This document shows, piece after piece, positions 1-6,864 of a DNA stretch of 10,331 bases (positions are counted from its first letter, which is position 1; each line of letters begins with the position of its first letter). The position numbers and the translations under genes are program-made. The notes under the pieces were generated by a model. It was not told the origin of the DNA and did no database searches. It saw nothing but the letters and a program-made list of their open reading frames with translations. The stretch is from an uncultured Flammeovirgaceae bacterium (GTDB lineage: Bacteria > Bacteroidota > Bacteroidia > Cytophagales > Cyclobacteriaceae): NCBI GenBank assembly GCA_946480685.1, contig CAMLLI010000072.1, forward strand, positions 1 to 10,331. Direction: 5' to 3'.

Positions 1-192
1 ACGTATGTAAATGTAGCACCTACCATCAGCGCAGGTGTTAACCCGCAGCGGTTGTCCAATACAACTTCCGGTGAAATTACCTGGCTTGCAAACATTCCAC
101 GGAAGTGGGATGAGAAGAATTATTTATACCCGATTCCCGAGAACGATCGCCTGATGAACCCTGCATTAGGACAGAACCCGGGATGGGAGTAG
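1..192 (+). CDS. SusD/RagB-family outer-membrane lipoprotein, C-terminal end only
   Basis: This open frame enters from the left edge and ends at TAG 190-192, leaving 63 residues. The end reads YLYPIPENDRLMNPALGQNP followed by GWE. It matches the hallmark C-terminus of SusD/RagB nutrient-binding lipoproteins (a 'PIP..E...NP.L.QNPG(Y/W)' pattern). In that family the protein is a cell-surface lipoprotein that caps a SusC-type TonB-dependent porin and binds glycans or other nutrients. The signal peptide, lipobox, TPR-like helices and presumably the susC gene lie outside the window, so the substrate cannot be told. The next gene starts 78 bases downstream on the same strand with no terminator between, so both probably belong to one nutrient-utilisation locus. 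Confidence 0.9.
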   Translation, partial: TYVNVAPTISAGVNPQRLSNTTSGEITWLANIPRKWDEKNYLYPIPENDRLMNPALGQNPGWE

Positions 193-240
193 TTGGAATT
201 AACATGCAGGAGCCTGGCCATACTACCGCTGTGTTCCTGC

Positions 241-252
241 TATACATGTATA
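241..252. repeat. Perfect 12-bp palindrome TATACATGTATA between the SusD and phosphatase genes
   Basis: TATACATGTATA is self-complementary and lies 18 bases before the ATG at 271. It sits just after TCCTGC (235-240), which can pair with GCAGGA at 206-211. Neither arm is followed by a T-run, so this is not an intrinsic terminator. It could be a small regulator site or an mRNA fold near the ribosome-binding region. The window is generally rich in TATA words, so chance is a serious alternative. Confidence 0.3.
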
Positions 253-270
253 TATTTAATGATAAGAAGT

Positions 271-1122
271 ATGAAAAAATTATGTGTTTGTCTGGTCCTG
301 CTGTTCGCAACGGGTATGGTATACGCCCAAACGTATCGCATTGCAACCTATAACGTGCGCTACGATAACAAAGGTGATAGTCTCAATGCGTGGAAGGACC
401 GCCTGCCGGTAATTGTACAAATGATCAACTTTTATGACTTCGATATATTCGGAGCACAGGAGGTACTGAATAACCAGCGTGAAGATCTGTCGCGCCAGTT
501 GCCCGGTTACGACTATATCGGTATAGGCCGTGAAGATGGCGACAAGATGGGCGAGTTCTCTCCTATATATTACAAGACAGACAAATTCAAGTTGTTGCAA
601 AAGGGCACATTCTGGTTATCGGAAACTACCGACAAGCCTAGTAAAGGATGGGATGCTGCGTTATCGCGCATTTGTTCGTGGGGACAATTTGAAGATCGTA
701 AAACCGGTCTCAAATTTTTTATGTTCAACACGCACTTCGATCATCGCGGTGTGGAGGCTCGCAAACAAAGTGCACAGCTTATCCTGAACAAGATAAAGAC
801 GATTGCGGGTAGTGCACCCGTTGTGCTTACCGGTGATTTCAATGTAGACCAGTTCAACGAAAGCTATACACTGCTCAATACATCTGGCACGATGAAAGAT
901 GCTTTTACCTTAGCGCCCGTTAAACTCACGCCCAACGGTACGTTCAACAGCTTTGATATTACCAGCAAGACCGATCGCAGAATCGATCACATCTTTGTGA
1001 CCGCGGCTTTTGATGTAAAACGATATGGTATATTAACCGATACCTACGGTGGCAAGTTTCCTTCCGATCATTTTCCTGTATTGATTGAAGTCAGCTACAC
1101 GGCACCAAAAGGTAAACGGTAA
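271..1122 (+). CDS. Secreted endonuclease/exonuclease/phosphatase (EEP) family hydrolase
   Basis: This 283-residue protein belongs to the metal-dependent EEP superfamily (DNase I, exonuclease III, inositol-phosphate phosphatase and sphingomyelinase relatives). It probably cleaves phosphate esters or phosphodiesters outside the cytoplasm. The start at 271 is chosen because it gives a clean Sec signal peptide, MKKLCVCLVLLFATGMVYA, with likely cleavage before Gln20; a longer frame opens only with TTG at 193. The family motifs appear in order: TYNVR (Asn28), GAQEV (metal ligand Glu64), NTHFDH (His155, Asp157), TGDFN (Asp189, Asn191), RRIDHIF (Asp239, His240) and the terminal SDHFPV (Asp266, His267). 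All the expected catalytic residues are present and the length is normal. It follows a SusD gene, an arrangement often seen in Bacteroidota nutrient loci, so its product may feed the neighbouring transporter. The exact substrate (nucleic acid, phosphosugar or phospholipid) cannot be read from the sequence. An ATG at 259 is a less likely alternative start. Confidence 0.9.
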   Translation: MKKLCVCLVLLFATGMVYAQTYRIATYNVRYDNKGDSLNAWKDRLPVIVQMINFYDFDIFGAQEVLNNQREDLSRQLPGYDYIGIGREDGDKMGEFSPIYYKTDKFKLLQKGTFWLSETTDKPSKGWDAALSRICSWGQFEDRKTGLKFFMFNTHFDHRGVEARKQSAQLILNKIKTIAGSAPVVLTGDFNVDQFNESYTLLNTSGTMKDAFTLAPVKLTPNGTFNSFDITSKTDRRIDHIFVTAAFDVKRYGILTDTYGGKFPSDHFPVLIEVSYTAPKGKR

Positions 1123-1143
1123 TTCTAAACTACCTTATATAGC

Positions 1144-1177
1144 GTACAGGCATCAGCGATGATGCCTGTACTTTTTT
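1144..1177 (+). terminator. Intrinsic terminator after the EEP gene
   Basis: A perfect 12-bp stem (GTACAGGCATCA at 1144-1155 and TGATGCCTGTAC at 1160-1171) encloses a GCGA loop of the GNRA tetraloop type and is followed directly by six T residues (1172-1177). It lies 21 bases after the EEP stop codon and closes the nutrient locus. No T-run is present on the other strand, so it should not work efficiently for the converging histidine kinase transcript. Confidence 0.93.
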
Positions 1178-1204
1178 ATAGCGATATATACTTTGATAAT
1201 CAGC

Positions 1205-3568
1205 TTACCTCGGCAGGTAAATCTCGAAGGTAGCGCCTTCATTTACACGGGCCGTTGCATGGATAAAGCCCTGGTGATTTTGTACGATCTTTTTGCAGAT
1301 CGCGAGTCCAATGCCCGAACCTGGAAACTCAGACCGACCGTGCAACCGGTGGAAGAGGTTGAAGATCTGTGTGGCGTATTCTGGTTTAAACCCAATACCA
1401 TTGTCGGTAATAGTGATCTTATGATATAGCGTATGTACATCGGCCTCATCTATGTCCAATGCAGAACCCGGTATACTTTCATACCCTATAACAATACGGG
1501 GCGCGCGTTCCTGGTGACTATATTTGAGTGCATTGCCAATCAGGTTATCAAACAACTGGTTGATCTGGAAAGGTACTCCAAGTATTTCAGGAAGCACGGC
1601 AAACTCGACTGTAGCACTTTTCCCCTCGATGGTAACTTCATGCGCATCGATAACATCCTTCACCACTTTATCAAGCGATACCCATTCGAGATTCGGAATC
1701 GTGGAAGCCGTGGTCGCATATACCAGCAGATCATCGATCAACACCTGCATGCGTTTGGTAGCTGTGATGGAGCGCTCCAGGAAATCTTTCTCTTTCGGTT
1801 GAAGATCTTTCAGCGACTCGTATAAGTAATTGTTGAAGAAAAATATTTTGCGCAGCGGTTCTTTCATGTCATGACTGGCGGCATAGGTAAATTGCTCCAG
1901 TTGTTCGTTATACCGCTGCAGTTTATGATTGGCCTGCTTGAGTTGGCGTGTTCTCTTTTCAACTTCTTTCTCGAGTGCATCCGTCATCATTTTCTTCTCT
2001 TCAATGTCTACACACGACCCGAGATATCCTTCAAAGGTTCCGTCAGAAGTATACCATGGAATACCGTGTTCCAGTATCCAGCGATATATACCATCGTTTC
2101 TTTTCAGGCGATATTCCATTTTATACTCTTCGCGTCTGTCAAATGCATTACTATATATGAGCCAGTATTGGCTGGCATCCTGCGGATGTATACTTCTCTT
2201 CCAGTCGTTTTCATTTGCGGAGTATACATTTCCGGTAAACTCTTGCCACGCTTTGTTAAAGAAATTACGATTGCCGTTTGGTTCGGCCATCCAGAATAAC
2301 ACCGGTGTGGAGTCTGCAGCCTGCCGGAAACGGTCTTCGCTTACCTGTAAAGCCAACTCCGTATGGCGAAGTTCAGTTATATCCACCAGCATATTTACAG
2401 CTTCAATAACTTTTCCGGAATCATCCAGGAAAGGAGTAGGGTGTGGGAGTACATGGCGTCTTGTTCCATCCGGTCGTTCAATCACAATTTCTTTTCCATA
2501 TACCGGCTTGCCATCCCGAAGCGCAATCGCCATGGGACAAGAATCAATCGCCAACGGTGTACCGTCCAGACTATATATTTTCCATGAGCCGCACCATTGG
2601 TCCACACCGATCTGCGGTTCTCGCCCCCATAGTTTAACGGATGAATCATTGAAACTTGTAATAGCCCCACGGGCGTCACAGGTATATACTGAAACCGGTA
2701 AACTGTCAATGAGCTGCCGATGTCTTTTTTCGCTTTCTGCTAAAGTCTGCAGCGATTGCTTTTGTTCGGTTATATCGGAGGTAAAGCACCGCGTATGAAT
2801 GAAGCGACCGTTTTCCCAAAGGACATTCGAGTTGATGCTTACAATTTTTATACTTCCGTCTTTGCAACGCAGCGCAGCTTCACACTGCGTTAAAGTTTCC
2901 TGGTTGCCGAGGCGGTTTAGTATATCATTGATCTTATTGCCGTCAACATGGAACTCTGAAATGTGATGTCCTATGTATTCATCGGGGGTATAGCCCAGCA
3001 TGTGCAGCTCGGTTGTATTTGCCCAGAGAATAATGCCATTCGCATCCACCCAGTGTATACCCACAGCAACCGTGTCAACATAGTCCTGCAAATCCTGTCG
3101 CTGACGTTCCGATTTACTTTTCTTCGGTTCGTCAATGTCATGAAAACAAGCAATGGCTCCCGTTATGTCGCCTTGTATATTTTTCATGGGTGTAATACGG
3201 GCTTGCACCAGGAGCCGTGTATGATCAGCGCGTTCGATATAGTATTGATGATCGTTGATTGCAATACCATCATGCAAACACGTAGCCACAGGACTTTTGT
3301 GATGAGGAATATATATACCTTCTGCGGTGTACAGGCGATACGCTCCGCAAAAATGTGTTTCCTCTTGTAACGCTTCATGCGTCCATCCCCAAAGCTCGGC
3401 AGCTTTCTGATTGTATTTTCGGATCGCGCCTTTGCGATCGCAGATATAGGCTCCGACCGGGAGAATGTCCAGGAGATAATGGTCCTTGAAACACTCGTCA
3501 TCTCCGTCCAACGCTACATCTACGGTGAGGTTGACTTTGGAAAAATCTGTTAGGTTTTCAGTCTTCAT
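1205..3568 (-). CDS. Soluble multi-PAS sensor histidine kinase
   Basis: This 787-residue protein has no signal peptide or membrane segment, so it should sense a cytoplasmic cue and autophosphorylate on histidine. By eye it holds four PAS domains at about residues 28-147, 158-270, 278-401 and 408-527. A charged coiled-coil linker (about 524-557) follows, then HisKA with the phosphoacceptor box ASHDMKEPLRK (His566), and a HATPase_c domain. The ATPase has an N-box at 681-693 (Asn685, Asn689), G1 DNGIGF at 722-727, an F-box around 735-743 and G2 GSGIGL at 750-755; all look intact. PAS1 and PAS3 resemble each other (LPV.(A/V)Y.CD..GAI, then LWG and a CG...Y..(D/E)G pattern), so they are internal duplicates. 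No receiver domain is fused and no response regulator is adjacent, so its partner must be elsewhere. The gene lies downstream of a universal stress protein on the same strand and converges on the EEP gene. The signal is unknown; bound haem, flavin or a small ligand are all possible for PAS domains. Confidence 0.93.
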   Translation of the reverse strand: MKTENLTDFSKVNLTVDVALDGDDECFKDHYLLDILPVGAYICDRKGAIRKYNQKAAELWGWTHEALQEETHFCGAYRLYTAEGIYIPHHKSPVATCLHDGIAINDHQYYIERADHTRLLVQARITPMKNIQGDITGAIACFHDIDEPKKSKSERQRQDLQDYVDTVAVGIHWVDANGIILWANTTELHMLGYTPDEYIGHHISEFHVDGNKINDILNRLGNQETLTQCEAALRCKDGSIKIVSINSNVLWENGRFIHTRCFTSDITEQKQSLQTLAESEKRHRQLIDSLPVSVYTCDARGAITSFNDSSVKLWGREPQIGVDQWCGSWKIYSLDGTPLAIDSCPMAIALRDGKPVYGKEIVIERPDGTRRHVLPHPTPFLDDSGKVIEAVNMLVDITELRHTELALQVSEDRFRQAADSTPVLFWMAEPNGNRNFFNKAWQEFTGNVYSANENDWKRSIHPQDASQYWLIYSNAFDRREEYKMEYRLKRNDGIYRWILEHGIPWYTSDGTFEGYLGSCVDIEEKKMMTDALEKEVEKRTRQLKQANHKLQRYNEQLEQFTYAASHDMKEPLRKIFFFNNYLYESLKDLQPKEKDFLERSITATKRMQVLIDDLLVYATTASTIPNLEWVSLDKVVKDVIDAHEVTIEGKSATVEFAVLPEILGVPFQINQLFDNLIGNALKYSHQERAPRIVIGYESIPGSALDIDEADVHTLYHKITITDNGIGFKPEYATQIFNLFHRLHGRSEFPGSGIGLAICKKIVQNHQGFIHATARVNEGATFEIYLPR

Positions 3569-3921
3569 GGTGATTGAAGTTGAATAAAGGTGTGGGGGAG
3601 ATACGCGTGATTCTTTTGCCCAACATGGTTAAAAAAATCCCCAGCGACAGAACGTATTATTGCCATGAAGCGCTTTTGAAACTGATTCAGGCTTATTGAA
3701 TTCATTCGCTGGTTTGCATCTGGTGTTTAGACAAATAATTATGCCAACTGCCGGGCTACTGTTACAGCCTTTTATCAACGGTGATACGAATGTTAAACTC
3801 TATTACCCAACAAGTGATGAGCATGGATAAAACGCATTGGCGTGCTGATAGCAGTATATACTTCCGCTTGTCAGGGAAGTATATATCGATCGGTAAAATA
3901 TTATACCGCTATATCCAGATG
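3569..3921. other. 353-base gap between the stress-protein and histidine kinase genes
   Basis: No convincing gene is present. On the - strand there is a 33-codon frame (3666 to 3565) whose stop overlaps the kinase start as ATGA, but it has no recognisable ribosome-binding site or similarity. I see no TAnnTTTG element for the kinase on the - strand; the closest A/T-rich stretch, around 3731-3742, does not fit the consensus spacing. The only clear structure is the inverted repeat at 3855-3885. The kinase is therefore either transcribed from an unrecognised promoter here or co-transcribed with the stress protein. Confidence 0.6.
3855..3885. repeat. 11-bp inverted repeat downstream of the stress-protein gene
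   Basis: TATATACTTCC (3855-3865) and GGAAGTATATA (3875-3885) are perfect reverse complements around a 9-base loop. The repeat lies 36 bases after the stop of the - strand stress-protein gene, where a 3'-end hairpin is expected. It lacks a T-run on that strand, so it is not a canonical terminator. It could stabilise the mRNA 3' end, attenuate read-through into the kinase, or bind a regulator. Confidence 0.5.
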
Positions 3922-4755
3922 TTAGCGGAGATGACTGGTCCACACCGGATACTGAATGCGATTAACCACGCTTTCGGTAACGCTTCCGCTGAATAAGTGT
4001 GCGAGACCGGTTCGCGCATGTGTGCCCATTAGCACCAGGTCAACCTGCTCCTCATTGGCATAGTCAATGATACCATCCGTTTCACCACTATAATTGCTCA
4101 GGTGTGTCTTATAGTTTTTCAACTGGTGGTGTCTGGCAAAGGCATCCAGTGCTTCATTAGCCTCTGCATGATTTCTGAAACGTGAAGGAGTGTTGATGAG
4201 CAGAATGTGCAATACTGCCTGGAAAAAATCCTGCACTGCTTTTACCTGGTTCATGAAGGTTGCATGCTCAAGCGAAAGTGTACTGGGCAGGAGTATATTT
4301 TTAACAGAATCAATAGCGGGAGCTTTCCGCACGGCCAGCACCGGAACCTGGGCGTGACGAACTACTTTTTCGGTATTGGAGCCAATGAAGATCTCGGCAA
4401 GCCCGCTGGAGCCTGTTGTACCCATAACGATCAGATCTATATTCTTCTCCTCGCTATACTCCAGGATGCAGGAAAGAATATCTCCGTTGGTAATGTGATA
4501 CGAAGAACGCACAGCAGGTATAGAGGCATCCGACAACAGCGTCTCAAAATTTTTAATACCCGCTGCTTCAAGATCCTCCAGCAGCGTGGGATCAGTATAC
4601 GGCAAACCACCAAGTCCCGGGTCGTAAACTACCGGTATATTGATCACGTGTAGTAACAACACCTCGCCATTATTTTTAGCAGCAATGCCTGCGGCCAGCT
4701 TATAAGCTTCCTGTGCCGGAGAAGAGAAATCGCATGGGACAAGTATTCGTTGCAT
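3922..4755 (-). CDS. Tandem-domain universal stress protein (UspA family)
   Basis: This 277-residue cytoplasmic protein is made of two UspA folds, at about residues 1-143 and 150-277. The start at 4755 is chosen because MQRILVPCDFSS is the classic first strand of the family; an in-frame ATG pair upstream (from 4812) would add 19 untypical residues. Domain 1 has Asp9 and the complete nucleotide-binding pattern G-x2-G-x9-G-S (Gly112, Gly115, Gly125, Ser126), so it probably binds ATP. Domain 2 has lost the early Asp (it reads LLPSTLS at 155-161) and has G-x2-A-x9-G-S (Gly244, Ala247, Gly257), so its nucleotide binding is doubtful. Such tandem proteins are usually linked to survival under starvation, low oxygen or redox stress. 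An FNR-like dyad lies upstream. The histidine kinase follows 353 bases downstream on the same strand, which hints at a joint stress role but does not show one. Confidence 0.94.
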   Translation of the reverse strand: MQRILVPCDFSSPAQEAYKLAAGIAAKNNGEVLLLHVINIPVVYDPGLGGLPYTDPTLLEDLEAAGIKNFETLLSDASIPAVRSSYHITNGDILSCILEYSEEKNIDLIVMGTTGSSGLAEIFIGSNTEKVVRHAQVPVLAVRKAPAIDSVKNILLPSTLSLEHATFMNQVKAVQDFFQAVLHILLINTPSRFRNHAEANEALDAFARHHQLKNYKTHLSNYSGETDGIIDYANEEQVDLVLMGTHARTGLAHLFSGSVTESVVNRIQYPVWTSHLR

Positions 4756-4821
4756 AAGTAGTTTTTTTCGAATGTATAGTGCACTGACGCTTGCAGAAAA
4801 GACTTTCATCATTTCTCACGG

Positions 4822-4835
4822 CTGATAAATATCAG
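4822..4835 (-). promoter_or_regulatory. FNR/CRP-like dyad upstream of the universal stress protein gene
   Basis: CTGATAAATATCAG has perfect 6-bp arms. It contains TGAT-N4-ATCA, matching eight of ten fixed positions of the FNR consensus TTGAT-N4-ATCAA; only the outer T/A pair is C/G. It lies 67-80 bases before the stress-protein ATG, a plausible operator distance. The functional link is inference: Crp/FNR-type regulators control universal stress genes in several bacteria, but none is seen in this window. Confidence 0.4.
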
Positions 4836-5040
4836 TTGTTACCGGCTATAAACCGCAGTTGTAAGATACAAATTACAAAATCGGGCCATGTCTATTGCTA
4901 ATTAAAATCTCATTATAAATAATGGGGCATGATGTTGCATAGATCTTCACTATATATCACTTTGCTACAAGCAAGAAGCCGTGCAGCCGTGGTAATTTAT
5001 CCGACATCAGATCGTTTCCTGTTATCACTGTTTCATTGTG

Positions 5041-5048
5041 TAATTTTG
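5041..5048 (+). promoter_or_regulatory. Bacteroidota-type -7 promoter element for the esterase
   Basis: TAATTTTG fits the Bacteroidota housekeeping -7 consensus TAnnTTTG exactly. Upstream, TTTC at 5015-5018 is a one-mismatch -33 candidate with a spacer of about 22 bases. Transcription would begin around 5055, giving a leader of about 60 bases before the ATG at 5118. No comparable element was found elsewhere in this gap. Confidence 0.6.
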
Positions 5049-5117
5049 ACATAATGAAGCGATTGTGTATTATTGATATACCGAAAATTGTCAACCCAAT
5101 CTTTTATACCATCCGCC

Positions 5118-6776
5118 ATGAAAATCAGAAATATTCTATTCGTATCAGCGCTTATGTTGTTTTGCGTTTCTCTTTCACACGGTCAGAAAGCACCCAGTGC
5201 AACGGGCAGTTTGCCTCTTGTTACAGGCAAGGATATAGCAGTTGCTCAAACGACTTATGGAAAGGTGAGAGGCTATATCCACAACGGCATCTATACCTAT
5301 AAAGGAATTCCGTATGCAAAGGCCGAACGTTTTATGGCACCGACCAAACCGGATGCATGGCAGGATGTGCGAAGTTCCTTAACGTATGGTCCTGTATGCC
5401 CGTTGATTGATCCTACAACGAGCGTGAATGACGAAGTTGAATTTGTATTTCATCACGACTGGGGATATCCCAATGAAGATTGCCTGAGACTCAACATCTG
5501 GAGCCCCGGTATAGCTTCGGCTACGGACACCAGGAAGCGACCGGTAATGTTATGGTTGCATGGCGGTGGCCACACAGCAGGTTCTTCACAGGAATTACCC
5601 TCGTACGATGGCGAGAACCTTTCGCGAAAAGGTGATGTGGTTATTGTATCGATCAACCATCGTCTTAATGTTCTTGGGTTCCTCAATCTTTCGGCATACG
5701 GTCAGAAATATAGTGCTTCGCCTAATGTGAGCATTATGGATATAGTCGCTGCACTCGAATGGGTAAAAGCGAATATAGCGAACTTCGGTGGCGATCCTTC
5801 GAACGTTACTATATTCGGACAGTCGGGTGGAGGCGGTAAAGTAAATACATTACTGAATGCTCCTTCCGCCAAAGGACTTTTTCACAAGGCCATTATTCAA
5901 AGCGGAGGACTCGGACTAAATTTTCAGGACAAAGCTATAACTGCACGTGTAGCGGCAGCGGTGTTGACAGAATTGAAATTACAACCTGCGCAAGTTGATT
6001 CCCTTCAAAAAGTACCCTTTGCGGTTTTAGCCGCGGCCGGTAAGAAAGCGCTTGCAAAAGTAAATGAAGAACTGAAAGCTGAAGGTAAAAGTGCAGGTGT
6101 GTTTGGTTTAACGTGGGGGCCTTGTCTCGATGGAACTTTTCTTCCGTACCAGCCGACCGATGCACAGGCTAAAGCACTATCGGCAAATATACCCTTGATG
6201 ATCGGCTCCACTAAAAATGAGTTTATGAATTCACTGCGCATGCCGGAGTTGAGACAAGGCACTGCGGAGGACATGAAGAGCTTTTTGCAAAAGCAGCTGG
6301 GTGATAAGACCGATGCGTATATACAGGCCGTTAAAAAGGCTTACCCGACTGATAAAAAGCCAAGTGACCTGATTGATGTAGACGATCTGTTTCGAAGAAG
6401 CGCGATCCGTATGGCAGATCTGAAAACGGCAGGCGGTTCAGCCCCGGTATATATGTACTTGTTCGCGTGGCAGTCTCCGGTACTGGATGGAAGTTATAAA
6501 GCTATACATTGCATTGAGATCCCTTTCGTATTCGATAATATAGCGCGTTGCGAAGAGATGACGGGAGGAGGGAAGGATGCACATGCGCTTGCAGATAAAG
6601 TGAGTCAGGCCTGGATCAATTTTGCCCGTAGCGGAAATCCGAATCACAAAGGATTACCCACCTGGCAGAAATATACTCCGCAGAATGGTGCGACTTTGAT
6701 CTTTGATAATACCTGTGTCGAAAAGTACCATCATGACAAAGAGCTGTTATCGCTGACGCCTGATCGTGTCCTTTGA
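5118..6776 (+). CDS. Secreted type-B carboxylesterase (para-nitrobenzyl esterase/cholinesterase-like)
   Basis: This 552-residue alpha/beta hydrolase probably hydrolyses carboxylic esters in the periplasm or outside the cell. The ATG at 5118 is chosen because it opens a Sec signal peptide (MKIRNILFVSALMLFCVSLSHG, likely cleaved before Gln23); the longer frame begins only with TTG at 5073. Family marks are the N-terminal YKGIPYA, the NEDCLRLNIWSP strand-loop, the oxyanion-hole HGGG (148-151), the nucleophile elbow GQSGG with Ser236, an acid Glu368 in STKNEF, and catalytic His464 in AIHCIEIPFVF. The triad is thus Ser-Glu-His as in cholinesterases, and the length is normal. It appears to be a single-gene transcript with its own -7 element upstream and a strong terminator downstream. 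The natural substrate is not evident; acetylated or feruloylated glycans, or xenobiotic esters, are possible. Isoleucine codon choice in this gene shows the context effect described in the findings. Confidence 0.94.
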   Translation: MKIRNILFVSALMLFCVSLSHGQKAPSATGSLPLVTGKDIAVAQTTYGKVRGYIHNGIYTYKGIPYAKAERFMAPTKPDAWQDVRSSLTYGPVCPLIDPTTSVNDEVEFVFHHDWGYPNEDCLRLNIWSPGIASATDTRKRPVMLWLHGGGHTAGSSQELPSYDGENLSRKGDVVIVSINHRLNVLGFLNLSAYGQKYSASPNVSIMDIVAALEWVKANIANFGGDPSNVTIFGQSGGGGKVNTLLNAPSAKGLFHKAIIQSGGLGLNFQDKAITARVAAAVLTELKLQPAQVDSLQKVPFAVLAAAGKKALAKVNEELKAEGKSAGVFGLTWGPCLDGTFLPYQPTDAQAKALSANIPLMIGSTKNEFMNSLRMPELRQGTAEDMKSFLQKQLGDKTDAYIQAVKKAYPTDKKPSDLIDVDDLFRRSAIRMADLKTAGGSAPVYMYLFAWQSPVLDGSYKAIHCIEIPFVFDNIARCEEMTGGGKDAHALADKVSQAWINFARSGNPNHKGLPTWQKYTPQNGATLIFDNTCVEKYHHDKELLSLTPDRVL

Positions 6777-6797
6777 TCAGCCGGCTATCCATAGTAT

Positions 6798-6831
6798 AAG
6801 TCCTGCATATAGTTGTATGCAGGACTTTTTT
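6798..6831 (+). terminator. Intrinsic terminator after the carboxylesterase gene
   Basis: A perfect 12-bp stem (AAGTCCTGCATA at 6798-6809 and TATGCAGGACTT at 6816-6827) encloses a 6-base loop. The T-run spans 6826-6831, its first two bases being part of the stem. It lies 21 bases after the esterase stop. The converging exporter operon stops at 6865; no T-run follows the hairpin on that strand, so it is mainly a + strand terminator. Confidence 0.93.
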
Positions 6832-6864
6832 ATGGGGTGCTTCTTATCACACAGTAGCGCTGAA

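Larger units (their letters stand above)
4756..5117. other. Divergent intergenic control region between stress-protein and esterase genes
   Basis: This 362-base A/T-rich stretch separates two divergently read genes and should hold both promoters. The esterase side has a good -7 element at 5041-5048. The stress-protein side has an FNR-like dyad at 4822-4835 and only a weak -7 candidate (TACATTCG on the - strand, 4776-4769, one mismatch to TAnnTTTG). No gene is supported: the frame from 5036 that runs into the esterase is out of frame with it and shows no recognisable protein. Confidence 0.6.

Noticed and set aside
206..240. GCAGGA/TCCTGC stem between the SusD and EEP genes, considered as a terminator.
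   Set aside because: Only six pairs around a 23-base loop, and no T-run follows.
1929..2798. Long + strand open frame (289 codons) opposite the kinase PAS region.
   Set aside because: Antisense shadow of a convincing multi-domain kinase; no recognisable motif or start signal.
3625..3650. Seven-base T-run on the - strand (A-run at 3631-3637), considered as a terminator between the stress gene and kinase.
   Set aside because: No inverted repeat precedes the T-run on that strand.
3565..3666. 33-codon - strand frame whose TGA overlaps the kinase ATG as ATGA, a possible leader peptide with translational coupling.
   Set aside because: No ribosome-binding site, no recognisable composition or regulatory codons, and an ATGA overlap of a short frame arises readily by chance.
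3781..3996. Small + strand frame of 71 codons in the gap and overlapping the stress-protein 3' end.
   Set aside because: It overlaps a real gene antisense, covers the inverted repeat, and lacks any promoter or similarity that I recognise.
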